DNA of 64,000 nucleotides from contig JAKUHH010000124.1 of NCBI GenBank assembly GCA_022701365.1, positions 186,001-250,000 on the forward strand, read 5' to 3'. Below the pieces are notes generated by a model that saw only the letters and a program-made list of their open reading frames with translations, was not told where the DNA came from and ran no database searches. Each line of letters opens with the position of its first letter. Position 1 is the first letter of the stretch. Below, piece after piece: positions 1-9,971 of this stretch. Both the position numbers and the translations under genes were made by a program. The stretch comes from Mycocentrospora acerina (taxonomy: Eukaryota; Ascomycota; Dothideomycetes; Pleosporales).

Positions 1-287
1 GCCAGCTTCATGCCAAGCTTCGACCCAGCTTTGATTTCCATAGTCTGCGTCTTGCCAGCATTGGTGAAAGCACCCTTGTTGCAGCGGAAGTCGGTCAAAT
101 CCGGAGTCATGTCGTCGCGGATGTTTGCCCACTTGGTAGGGTTGTACTTGGCCGGGCGCGTATTCTCACGGATATACTGGAGAGAGTTGGACTCCTTGCC
201 ATCGACAATGAGCTTATCGAAGAAGTAGTGAGCAGAGACGGACTGCGCAAGAATCGCCGTGGCGATGACGGAGCTGGAGAACTTCAT
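1..287 (-). CDS. AA9 lytic polysaccharide monooxygenase, N-terminal part (runs off the left edge)
   Basis: Secreted copper enzyme of the AA9 (formerly GH61) family, which oxidatively cleaves cellulose or related glucans outside the cell. The ATG at 287 starts a 19-residue signal peptide ending in SVSA. Mature residue 1 is a histidine (HYFFDKLIVDGKE), as the copper histidine brace of the family requires. The following segment (YIRENTRP near residue 43, then DLTDFRCNKGAF around residues 70-81 with the first disulfide cysteine) fits the AA9 N-terminus. Only about 95 codons are inside the window, so the second copper histidine and the axial tyrosine cannot be checked. No intron is seen in this part. 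A TATA-like box lies about 150 nt upstream. The family call is fairly secure; substrate specificity is unknown. Confidence 0.85.
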   Translation of the reverse strand, partial: MKFSSSVIATAILAQSVSAHYFFDKLIVDGKESNSLQYIRENTRPAKYNPTKWANIRDDMTPDLTDFRCNKGAFTNAGKTQTMEIKAGSKLGMKL

Positions 288-2771
288 GTTGAGTAAAAGG
301 TTGCGGGTAGCAAAAAGAGAGTATAGGACTAGCCTGAAGAATCGAATTGGTCAATGAAGGACTGAAAGAAGGAAACAAGAAAGCGAGTGAAAAGACAAGT
401 GTGGGTGCCTTCTAAGGGAGTGAGAGTTGGCTGCATTTATACATGCACGTCTTCTTCAGCACCCTTGTGCTTTGTTACTCTTGGCTGTCCGGCGGGAGGC
501 GCGTGCCATAACCATCTAACGCGCCCAGACTTCCATTGACGCAACTCGTTTCTGATACCCACAGTGAGAAGACATTAGACTTCTCTTTTAGTGTGGATAC
601 CGTTTCCTGCAATACCGTTTCCGGTGTGATTGTTTCAAAGTCCATACAGCCAGCCACATATGTTCTACATAACATATGGCGGATTTTGATACTCGGACTT
701 GACCATCACAACAACGCAAATATATATGAGATGCAAGTAATCGTATCAATGCTTATTCTTAAAGTAATGTGAAGTTCAGAAGGTATACTTGATTGAAGGC
801 AAGACGAGCACGGTGCAATTCGCAGCGAGGTGCTGCAAGTCTATCCGCATGAGATAGAGATCCTAGTATGCGAGTTCCCTAAAAGATAAAAGTTTGGGTT
901 GCACGTCCTTTTGGAAGGGTACAGCCATCCAAGGGGCTACGAATGCCAAGGAAGGGTACCACAACCAGACTAGAGTATCAAGTGTTCACAAAAGATTCGC
1001 CCGGGGAACAAGTTTCCTTCAGAACACCTTTAGTCAGTCAATTCAGTTTATACAGTGTATTCAACTCATACAGTATATTCAGTTTACCTACTCTGTTTAG
1101 TTTTTCCAGTTCTCTCTGCTCAGCAGTGCAGCACAAATGGTTGGCTCAAAGCACTTCAGTAGCCCCAGATGTTGACAGCCAAATCCTCGTCTTGGCATTC
1201 ATGTCGCTTGGGAAAACGGCACAGAGCTGTTGCTTAGCATTTTTACACATCCGCTTGTGGCTTGTTCCAGATAAACAGCGGCATAACCCACGGACACCAA
1301 ACTAGAAAACCTTTTGGGGCTGTCAAGAGACAACCGCTCCACAAGGACTAGCAGGGATCTCAACATCGTCTGCAAACTTCTGTTCGAGGTGATACAGACC
1401 CAAGCCAGTATCAAGTCGCTCCAATTGAGTCAACTCTATTAGCCGCTTTAATTCAATGTTTTATTTCTACGACTGACGAATGATTTAAAACGACCAGTAG
1501 AGTGCAATCCACCTGTAGGTTGAAAATCCCTTGTCATTTTGAGGCAGTCAACTTACCTTGTAAGAGTATATACTCAATTTTGTCAACAGACTCCGCCATG
1601 TGCTGATACGCATGCCAACGAGGAGGGATGGACCATTCACAAAGAAATGATGTAATTGAGACGAAATATTCCAGAATGACATTTTGGAAGATATCAAGCT
1701 ATCCCCTGACAAGGGTGACAGCTAAGGCGGGTAAATAAGACAAGCGCGCAAGCTCACTAATTTACCTCGTGTTCCAGTCCTGCCATGCCTGCACCAACAC
1801 CAGCACCTATCATTGTCGATCAGAGCCTACATCCTAATGCAATTTGTATCAACCGCCTCATGTTTTCAGAATAATCTCGACTACGCGTTGAGCCTTGGCT
1901 GTCACAAATGATAGACCTCGATCCTGGATCCCCGATAAGTTACCGAGGATGTGACCTATATCAGGGCGTGATAACATACCTAAGCACAAAGCGTTTATGC
2001 AAGCGTGAAATTTGGATGGAGTTGAATAGTTTCAGAGATGCACACCGCCGTCTTTGGGTCGATGGAACCAGATTTAGTTCCGGAACAACTTCTTTGTCCG
2101 TTTAGCGCTGGTCGCTTGCGTTTTGACATTGAAGGCTGACTCTGGCGGTGCCACGCTTTTTCCAGTATCTGACTTTGAGCCCATCAAGGTCCTGCCAACT
2201 AGTTTTTCTCTTGCACAAACAAACACTTCATAAGATGGCGAATTTGCTGACGCAAGAACACAGGCCTATCTTGGAACGAGTGCGTGTCTGAGACGTCCTC
2301 GCGCAAGCTACAACCTCAGTGCGAAACGAGGCGCGTGACAGGGCATTTGCTACTATTCCAGCAATCATCTATTCGGACCTTATGGTATTATCCGAATAAC
2401 ATACAAGATGAGTTTGGCGTTATTCATGTGAAGTTTGTTCAAACACTGTGCACTTTCAAAATCAATTGTATCATCCATCGGAGCAGGAGAACCTAGGATA
2501 CATGGGAAGCCGAGGTTTCAAACTTCTAGCCTTAAGGTACCAAAATAAATAGTGCACCCTTTCTTTTCGATCGTAGCCTGGGAATATAAAGGCTGGGGCT
2601 GTTCGCGTTCGTAATCGAGGATTAGAATCATGATATCGAGCATTGTGGCAATAACATGTTTCCATGTTGGGAGAAAAAAGCAATGCATTCAGTGTTGATT
2701 AATTAGTTTAATTAAATGTTTGGTATCTTGGAATTCCTCTTTTCAATATCTATCATGCCCGCAAACAACCT
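288..2771. other. Intergenic region without a recognisable gene
   Basis: About 2.5 kb between the AA9 gene and the Pmp3-like gene. Only short open frames without family resemblance, intron structure or coding-like composition are seen. The first 300-400 nt should hold the AA9 promoter. Confidence 0.6.
435..441 (-). promoter_or_regulatory. TATA-like box of the AA9 gene
   Basis: Read on the minus strand this is TATAAAT, about 150 nt upstream of the AA9 start codon. The spacing suits a fungal core promoter with a leader of roughly 100 nt. This is inference from motif and position only. Confidence 0.45.
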
Positions 2772-3037
2772 TCACGTTGTTATACTTCTGGGCCTCAAGT
2801 TGGCATTTTGGCCAATGATGTACCACGCATGAATCACACCAGGAATCCACCCCAGAATATCGAGACAGATATTGATCAAGAGATCCATGCCGCAGCCACG
2901 CTTGATGAAAACGGGTACAAAAGGTAGAAATACGGCGACGAAGTAGAGACACATGTCGCCCTGAGGAAAGTTAGAATTGATTTCACAAAAGGGACTTGGG
3001 CATGTTCAATTACACTACTTGATACAGCGCGACCCAT
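2772..3037 (-). CDS. Pmp3-family proteolipid membrane protein (66 aa, two exons)
   Basis: Small integral membrane protein of the Pmp3/UPF0057 family, which in yeast influences plasma-membrane potential and cation tolerance. Exon 1 is only 12 coding nt (3026-3037, giving MGRA). An intron of 65 nt follows (2961-3025, donor GTATCA, acceptor TCAG). Exon 2 is 2772-2960. The mature pattern is typical: a first hydrophobic segment, the family hallmark KRGCGMDLLINICLDILGW, then IPGVIHAWYII as the end of the second membrane helix, and a short polar tail. Without the tiny first exon the frame begins at an internal methionine (MCLYFVAVF), but the family usually has a few residues before the first helix, so the spliced start is preferred. 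Confidence 0.85.
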
Positions 3038-3485
3038 CTTCAGTATTGAGGCTTGAGCTATGTGTGGCTGCTTTGGTGTATGTAGAATCGGGGGAGGCTT
3101 AAGCTTAGTCGTGCAGACAGGGCGGTTTTCTTGATATGAAGTGTGAATGATTTTCCTGTGGCTTGAGCATGTGCTGCTTCTTCACAATTTATAATCACGC
3201 ATGACTTTGTCTAGGCCTATCACTTTGGAGTAGATACCAAGCCGGCTAATGCTCCGAGATCACTCATTAGCAAGATTTCTGATTTTGCAGCTTCAGTCAG
3301 CCAACCTAAGCTATCTGTAGTCTTATTGGCAGTAGCTTGAGTCCTAGTCCTCGAATAAGATGGTTTTGGTCGTATGACATCACGGTCAACCAATCCGCAA
3401 CCTCCACCGACCGACTGATCCGAACGCGAAGGACCGTCTCGGAAACTCCCTTCCGTTTACCACAATCAACTCACAGCAATTCAGC
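3038..3485. other. Divergent promoter region between the Pmp3-like gene and a small membrane protein
   Basis: About 450 nt between two start codons facing away from each other. No conserved site is recognised with confidence. Confidence 0.5.
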
Positions 3486-3662
3486 ATGAACCCGCCGCCG
3501 AACACGCGTCTCAAAACTCTTTTGCGCTATACTTATCGCGCAAACATGGTCTTTTTTGCCGGCTTTGCGGCGTGGTACGTCATCAAAAGGCCGGATCTCC
3601 AGCAAGAATCAAGGGCCGAGATGTTGCAAACACGAGGCGATGAAAAATCTCTCAAGAAGTAG
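3486..3662 (+). CDS. Small single-span membrane protein, 58 aa, unknown function
   Basis: The ATG at 3486 opens a 58-codon frame ending in TAG at 3660-3662, too short for most ORF cut-offs. The protein has a basic N-terminus (PNTRLKTLLRYTYRAN), one hydrophobic segment around residues 21-35 (MVFFAGFAAWYVI), and a charged C-terminal tail ending in KSLKK. This is the usual layout of small inner-mitochondrial or ER assembly factors, but I cannot name a family. It is divergent from the Pmp3-like gene. The spacer upstream of it is relatively GC-rich and promoter-like. A further exon after the lysine-rich end is possible but not supported. Confidence 0.5.
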   Translation: MNPPPNTRLKTLLRYTYRANMVFFAGFAAWYVIKRPDLQQESRAEMLQTRGDEKSLKK

Positions 3663-6600
3663 CAGGTCGAAGAGCTTGCATGACCAACCAAAAATTCCTC
3701 GATATTTCGCGTTTTCGCCGATCAACAAAGTGCACGCATTATGCGCGAACACCAGTTTCGCGAAGACAATATCAGCATGTGTGTGATGCACGGATCGCAT
3801 TATTGATTGGGGAGACTCGGCCAGACATCACCTATCATGTATCGACATGTTGAAAACCCAACGACAGGTTGAGAGATCGACAATTACATCTTGAAATTCT
3901 CGACACAGTCATTCATTAATCAACTATTTTTTGTGGTTCCACCCTGTGCCATCATATCTTTTTTTCCTGTTTGCCGTCTTTGGTCAAATTTTTTATCACA
4001 TCATCTAAAATTTATCTACGCAATCTCTGAAAGAGTTACTTTCCAAGTTAGGCCCTGCATATCGCTGTTCAAAGATCTGGATTATCTTGCTTTCCGGATG
4101 TTTCGTTTTGAAATCCACACGACCCGATGACCTGCACCAGTCTGACTATCAGCACAATGCCTTTTGCGACCATAGCTACCCACCAATTCAAGTGTTTTCA
4201 TTTACCCTTAACACCTGCCAGAGCTTGTAGCAGCATCTTTGGTGGGAATGTAGCCCCGCCAATTGCATAAATAAAAATCTCCAATCGTCTTCACCAGTAC
4301 CGAGAGTGTTGTAGGAGATGAGAAGAGCATGAAAACCTGGAGCAGTCTCGTTTGATCAACGCTCTGTCTGTTTGCATCGAAAGATCTTTATAAAATGTGG
4401 AACTTCGGTCACCGCCTGAACTTCTGGTCGCTGAATAGGAATAAAGTCGTGAGAATTTTGAGTATACCTTTGGAGAAAAATAAGTCTAAAAGAGTCAGGA
4501 TATTAAGGTCTAATTAGGCATCACATTTGCTAGATCTTGGTGTCGAAGATTGGATACAATTGAAAATTAAACCATCTATGCAAGGATGGCCATAAATTAA
4601 GAAGCACATGAGTTTTAACCTGTCTCTACAAATCGAAATGTGGTCATCGATGTCGGATGGGAAAATGGTCTGGATCTCGGAAGTGGGTGTGATATTGTGG
4701 GCGGCGAGACAAATTCTACTGACGACTTCATAGTGAGAGCTAATATATCAGAAGCGCTCATTCTTTTTTACCAGATTTTGGTTCTTAGTCAGGAATAGAT
4801 TTCAGATCAATTGTAGCATAATTGGTAAGCATTTATGATCAAATGTAAGCGACTAGCAAATTTAACCCATGCATCGAAAAATATGTTTACCATTGGTGAA
4901 TAAAACTCTTTAAGAGCATGGCGAATACTTCACCTCGTTCATACTCTGTAAGTTTGCGATCAAAAAGGTACGCACCTTCGAAGAAGTCATACAGATTCCA
5001 TGTAAAAGGCGATTCTTTTAATCTACTACATCTGAATGAGAATACTTTGCAAATCATTCAAAACATGCATCTCAAACCATACAAGTAGGTTGAAATACAG
5101 TTGAGTAGTCATCTCGCTTCAGCTAATGCATGATCTTCATGCGGGGGCCGGGTAGATGTGGGACTGTGCATGGGTGATTGTTAATTTGGGAATCCTTCTA
5201 CCCTTGGCTCCTACATCTTACATCTGTAATTGACTCATACCAGGTTTCTCGGCCTACTCTACGTGTTGACTAATCGACCACCAGGGGCCTGGTCTAGGAG
5301 ATTTTTGCGCATTGTGCTCGCAAGACTGCGCCTAGAGTTCACATTTACATTGACATTTTGTCGTTTGATATTCTAGCCTGAATCATAATTCCTCTCTAGC
5401 TGTTGAATGTCTATCCATGTAGATGGCATCCACTGATTGGCTGAGTGGGTGGCGAGTTCCTCTCGGAAAGATCCCCCCGATATCCCAACGGTCCAAAGTT
5501 TGCCCGAAACAAGAGTCAAAAGTCGACGTGGTGGATAGAGACAAGCAACACATAACAGGAGCTAATAATCAAAAGCCAAACCCAACTTGGAAACCCATCT
5601 TTGAATCGAAACAACTTTCCTATTATGATAAACACCCCAGAACCTCCCACTATTCATTCCCTCTACATAAGCCAACCTCCCCTAGCGCAAATCCAGCCCA
5701 CCCTACAGTAGCCCTCTCTCATCTTAATCCACACCAACCAGCATCCTATCCATCCTATGTACACCCAGCAACCCCACAGGCTAGACAACCACGGCCCACT
5801 CAACCTTGTCGCTAATCAGCTAGCCACGCGTCTTGACTCGACTTGACACAATTCGGCCTGACATGACCCGACGCCGCGACGCCCACCTTTGAAAGAAAAA
5901 GCAAGAACAACAAGCTTTTGCCAACACCTTGGCCTTGCCTAGGTACAGCGAGCTAAACAGAACGTCGTCACCTTTCATAGCTCCTCAATCGGCATCACAT
6001 GGCGACAAGACAATCATCCCATTGCTGGCTGGCAGGTAATCTGTACACCTAACAATCCATCTCCCTTCCTCGTTCATAACTAAACCCCATGTCCATGTCC
6101 TCGCATACATGACTCTACATGGTAAAACAGCGATAGCAAGTAAGTAGGTAAATAAACAGGTAAATAAGTAAGGTAAATTAGATGGAAGAATAGCTTGGCA
6201 CACGCGCCCAAGCCAAAAATTCAAACTACAAGTAAAGGCAAAGACATTAATATGGACATAGAAACCCTCTCACTACTGCTGTCGAACTCTCATACCTATT
6301 CAATCCCCTGCTCTGTTTAATCAATCTATCCAAAAAATCACGTGCTTCCCGGGGGGAAAGTTGACAAAGTGATGATGATGAGGATCATGAACTTGTTAGA
6401 CTGTGCACAGGTACGCGTCGTTGCGAATAGAAGATCTCTAGGGTTGGCAAGATGCGATCTTATTTAAGACTAGGGGTGCCTGCTTTTTTTTGGGGGGGGG
6501 ATGGGTCAACTTGCTGGTTATTTTAGTGGGTAGACTACATGGGATAAAGTTGTCAATGTGTGTGTGTGTGCATGAGAGAGAACGAGAGAGAGAATGAGAG

Positions 6601-6899
6601 AGAGAGAACGAGAGGGAACGAGAGAGAACGAGAACGAGAGAGAACGAGAACGAGAGAGAAAGAGAACGAGAGAGAGAGGGTTGAAGTGTTGCTTCTTCGC
6701 CTCAACAAACTTAGACTGAGCTGCGCTGGAGTCGTGTTGCACATGGAAGTTTCCATACCTGCACTTCTGGCAAGGAATGGGGCCAACTTTAAGCAATTCG
6801 TTGTTCAGTGAGTTACCCTGTCACGATTTCTAATACTACTTTGAAGAAATTGTAATTTTTTCACAATAGTCTCCTCGGAGAACTCGTTTACAACCCTTT
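3663..6899. other. Long intergenic region, no supported gene
   Basis: About 3.2 kb. The part from 3.9 to 5.4 kb is AT-rich without coding character. The open frame at 5423-5815 is proline- and serine-rich low complexity and is not accepted as a gene. A long GT/GA microsatellite sits at 6557-6681, just beyond the 3' end of the Icp55 gene. Confidence 0.6.
6557..6681. repeat. GT then GA-rich microsatellite
   Basis: A run of about seven TG units (6557-6570) is followed by roughly 110 nt of degenerate GAGAGAAC / GAGAAC units. It keeps frames open on both strands by composition alone. It lies in the 3' flank of the Icp55 gene and is probably length-polymorphic. Confidence 0.9.
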
Positions 6900-8480
6900 T
6901 TAGATTTTAGTCTCACTCCCCTTCAATGATTCAATGTCCACAATCTCCTTGATGGCCTCGGTAGTCAACACATATGGACTTTCATCGTCCACACAGACGC
7001 TATCTTCAATCCTCATACCAATGCTCCTTGCCCACTTAGGCCACCTCTCATCGTTAGGGACATAGATTCCTGGCTCGACAGTGACAATCATATTCTTCTG
7101 CATGATGCGGCTCCGCGAGAAACCAGGGCTGTCATGCACGTCCAATCCCAGGTAGTGACCAACGTGGTGAGGGAACAGGGTCTGAATGGCGTCGCCGGAC
7201 ATGTCGAAGCCGAGGTCTTTTAGGCCGTCACGGAGAGTATTGGAGGCGATTTGATGTAGTTTATCAAGAGAGAGGTTGGCGCTCACGCGGCAGAGGGCGA
7301 CACAGGATCTTTGCACGTCGAGAAGGACCGTGTAGAGGTCGCGTTGGGCGGGGGTGAACTTTCCAGACACAGGCCATGTGCGGGTAATGTCTGTCACGTA
7401 ACCACCGTATTGGGCACCTGCATCCACCAGCACGAGGTCGTTGGGGTTGAGCTGCATGTCGTTGGAGACGTAGTGGATGGTGTTGGCATTGATGCCGCCC
7501 GCGACGACGGGGACGTACGCAGGGCCGTCGCAGTTGTCTTGCTTGAACCAGTAGTCGAGGAACGAGTCTAGATCCTTCTCAGTGGTGAACGACTGTCGCA
7601 TGGCATCTGTAATGGCGCGGCCTGAGTGCTGCCCTGCCCGTCGCATATTTGTGATCTCAGCTTCGCTCTTGATGACGCGCAACTCGTTCATGAGCGGCCG
7701 TAGCGGCTTTGTGGACACATTCTCAGCATCTCGAAAGGCACTTGCAATGCCGCCAACCCTTGCGGGCTCGGAGCCAGAGAGGTAGCGAGACAGAATGTTC
7801 CTGTTGATCCTGCTGTTGGGCAGATCCGTGTACACGTGCTTGGACCTGCCGACAATGTCAGGCAGCAGCCTGGGCAGGTCATTGATGTTGCCTGATACGT
7901 CAGCGTTGAAGACGTCCTCGGCAGCTTCGACGCCAGAGCGGGGGCCTTCCCAGGCTTCGACGCGGGCGTCCTTGGGCCTGACGTAGAGGTGGAAGATGTG
8001 CTCGTCATGCTCGTCGAGCTTTTCGATAATGGCCACGGCGTCTTGCTCCCTGAAGCCTGCCGTCTTTAGCTGCCTGTCAACGTCTGGGGTGAAGCGCGTG
8101 TACCCGTCAGGTAGAGGAAGTCCGGGTCCTGGTGGAACTTGTAGAAGACGGCGCCCGAGGCATACTTCAGGTCTGCGGCGGCGAGGACGGCGATGGAGTT
8201 GGGCGGCAGCTGTCTGGCGAGCTTGGCACGGCGCTCATGGTATTCGAGGGCGGAGATGCCAGGCGTGACTGCAGCGCCTGGTTAGCATGCGTCGCGTGCA
8301 GCCGTCGAGGGTCGCACCTTCCCCAGCCTTGAGCAGATGCGGATGGGTCTCGTACAAGGGCTGTCCGAACCTGAGCCGTGTGGCAGGCGTGGTCGAGAAG
8401 CGCTTCCCCCACGCCGGCGCACAGCTCGTCCAGCGCAGCCCCGTTGGGCGTAGCAGTCGATGCGGCAGCGAAAGACTCAT
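6900..8480 (-). CDS. icp55: Mitochondrial intermediate-cleaving aminopeptidase Icp55 (M24B)
   Basis: Metallo-aminopeptidase of the aminopeptidase P fold. In yeast Icp55 removes one residue from mitochondrial proteins after presequence cleavage, stabilising them under the N-end rule. Three exons: 8318-8480, 8104-8268, 6900-8056, with introns of 49 and 47 nt, encode 494 aa, the usual length. The N-terminus is basic and rich in Arg, Ser and Thr with a presequence-like RFSTTPA stretch. The block FGQPLYETHPHLLKAGE and the block FHQDPDFLYLTGF are family hallmarks, and the latter is restored only by removing intron 2. By my count the five metal ligands are D321, D332, H410 (HHVGHYLGLD), E437 (VEPGIY) and E460 (RIED), all intact. 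An in-frame ATG at 8543 would lengthen the presequence by 21 residues; 8480 is preferred. The gene is divergent from the sirtuin. Confidence 0.93.
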
Positions 8481-8959
8481 GGCTGGACAGTCACTTGCGC
8501 AGGAGCAGAGGATGCGCGAATCATGCGCGTGCGGGAAGGGCATTTCTTCCCGGCGGGCTAGTGCTTGTTCTTATCGATTAGGCAGGACCCTGACGTCGTG
8601 TTTTCCGCCTTCCTCCCGACCATGGCGATGCTCCCCTCCTCTCGCTGCACGGCGTTGCACTGCACTCGACTGTGCCGTACTGTCCTGTCCTGTGCTCGAC
8701 TGCATTGCACTGCATTGTCGTGTCCTGCCTTGCTCTGCTGCTCCGCCCTTTTTTGAATTGCTGCCTTGCATGGCCAGCGCTTAAATGACCCAGCCCAGCC
8801 GTCTCTCCAGCTCACCATCTTGGTCGCATCTTGGTCACATAGCACATAGCACACAACCTCGCGACACATTACACATTGCACATTGCACATAGCACAAAAC
8901 CCCACGACACAGAACCCCACGATACCACCATCCTGCCTCTCCCTCGCCTCTTCAACAGC
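8481..8959. promoter_or_regulatory. Shared divergent promoter of icp55 and the SIRT5-like gene
   Basis: A spacer of 479 nt between two opposed start codons. It contains a stretch rich in TGCACTG/CTGTCCTG units (about 8640-8740) and a stretch of GCACATA/ACACATT repeats (about 8830-8890). Both flanking products are predicted or plausible mitochondrial proteins, so co-regulation is possible but not shown. Confidence 0.55.
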
Positions 8960-9971
8960 ATGGCTTCTGCCGCTGCTCGAGCCACTGTCGTCCCGCAAAA
9001 GGACCTTGAGAGCTTCCAGGCCCACTTGAGCCGCTCGACACGTATCCTTGCCTTGGTTGGTGCTGGATTGTCTGCCTCGTCTGGTCTTCCGACTTTCAGA
9101 GGCGCGGGAGGCCTATGGAGAACGCATGATGCGACGGCACTGGCTACCCCACAGGCCTTTGAAAGAGACCCTGGGCTAGTATGGCAGTTCTACAGCTATA
9201 GACGTCACATGGCCCTCAAAGCCAAGCCAAATCCTGCACACTACGCCCTGGCTGAGCTGTCGAGGCAGAAGCCAGGCTTCATTACCCTGAGTCAGAATGT
9301 TGATGGTGTGTGTCGTTCCTTCCTCCAACCCCCAACGTGTGCTGACAGATGCAGGCCTCTCACCTCGCGCCCAACACCCCGCCCAACAGCTCAAGCTACT
9401 TCATGGCTCTCTGTTTGATGTCAAGTGTTCCGACTTCTTTTGCAAACACATGGAAAAGAACAACTATACCGACCCCATTGTCCCCGCCCTTGCCATTCCC
9501 ACCGACGACACAGACCCAACCACTACATCTGCCCTTGCTGCACGTGAACTGGACATTTCAGACGAGAAAGTCGCCCTCCCTGAGCTCGACTACGACCATC
9601 TCCCCAAATGCCCAGAATGCAAGCGCGGTCTCATGCGCCCCGGCGTGGTGTGGTTCGGGGAGAGACTGCCTGTGGATGTACTCAATGATATTGACCAATA
9701 CATGCACACAGACGAGAATATAGACCTAATCATGGTCATTGGGACTAGTGCAAGAGTGTATCCTGCGGCAGGCTATGTGGATGATGCGCGTCTAAAGGGC
9801 GCCAAGGTTGCCATTATTAACATGGATCCAAACGACGTGCCTGCAGGCGGGCTGTACGACGGGGATTGGTTCTTCCAGGGTGATGCGGCACAAATTATGC
9901 CTGAGATTCTGAAGAATGTCATTGGGGATATTGATGCACACCAGCTGCCGGATGCTGCCAGGGACTCGTGA
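8960..9971 (+). CDS. SIRT5-like NAD-dependent protein deacylase (class III sirtuin)
   Basis: Sirtuin that removes acyl groups from lysine using NAD. Two exons, 8960-9305 and 9355-9971, with a 49-nt intron splitting the glycine codon after QNVD; 320 aa. Motifs: GAGLSASSGLPTFRG from residue 34, QNVD at 112-115, catalytic His132 in LLHGSLF, and zinc cysteines at about C140, C145, C201 and C204. The acyl-pocket pair Y78/R81 in WQFYSYRR matches the Tyr/Arg signature of human SIRT5, which favours succinyl, malonyl or glutaryl lysine rather than acetyl. An insert of about 50 residues lies between the two cysteine pairs. Frame and splice fit are exact. The start at 8960 is preferred over an upstream ATG at 8876 that would add a repeat-encoded leader. 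Confidence 0.93.

Noticed and set aside
5423..5815. Open frame of 130 codons, proline/serine/histidine-rich C-terminus
   Set aside because: Low-complexity composition, no domain, and no promoter or splice support. The flanks are the same kind of CCA/ACC-rich sequence, so the openness is explained by composition.
8287..8784. Plus-strand frame of 165 codons opposite the icp55 5' end
   Set aside because: It overlaps the first exon of icp55 in antisense and then runs through low-complexity promoter sequence.
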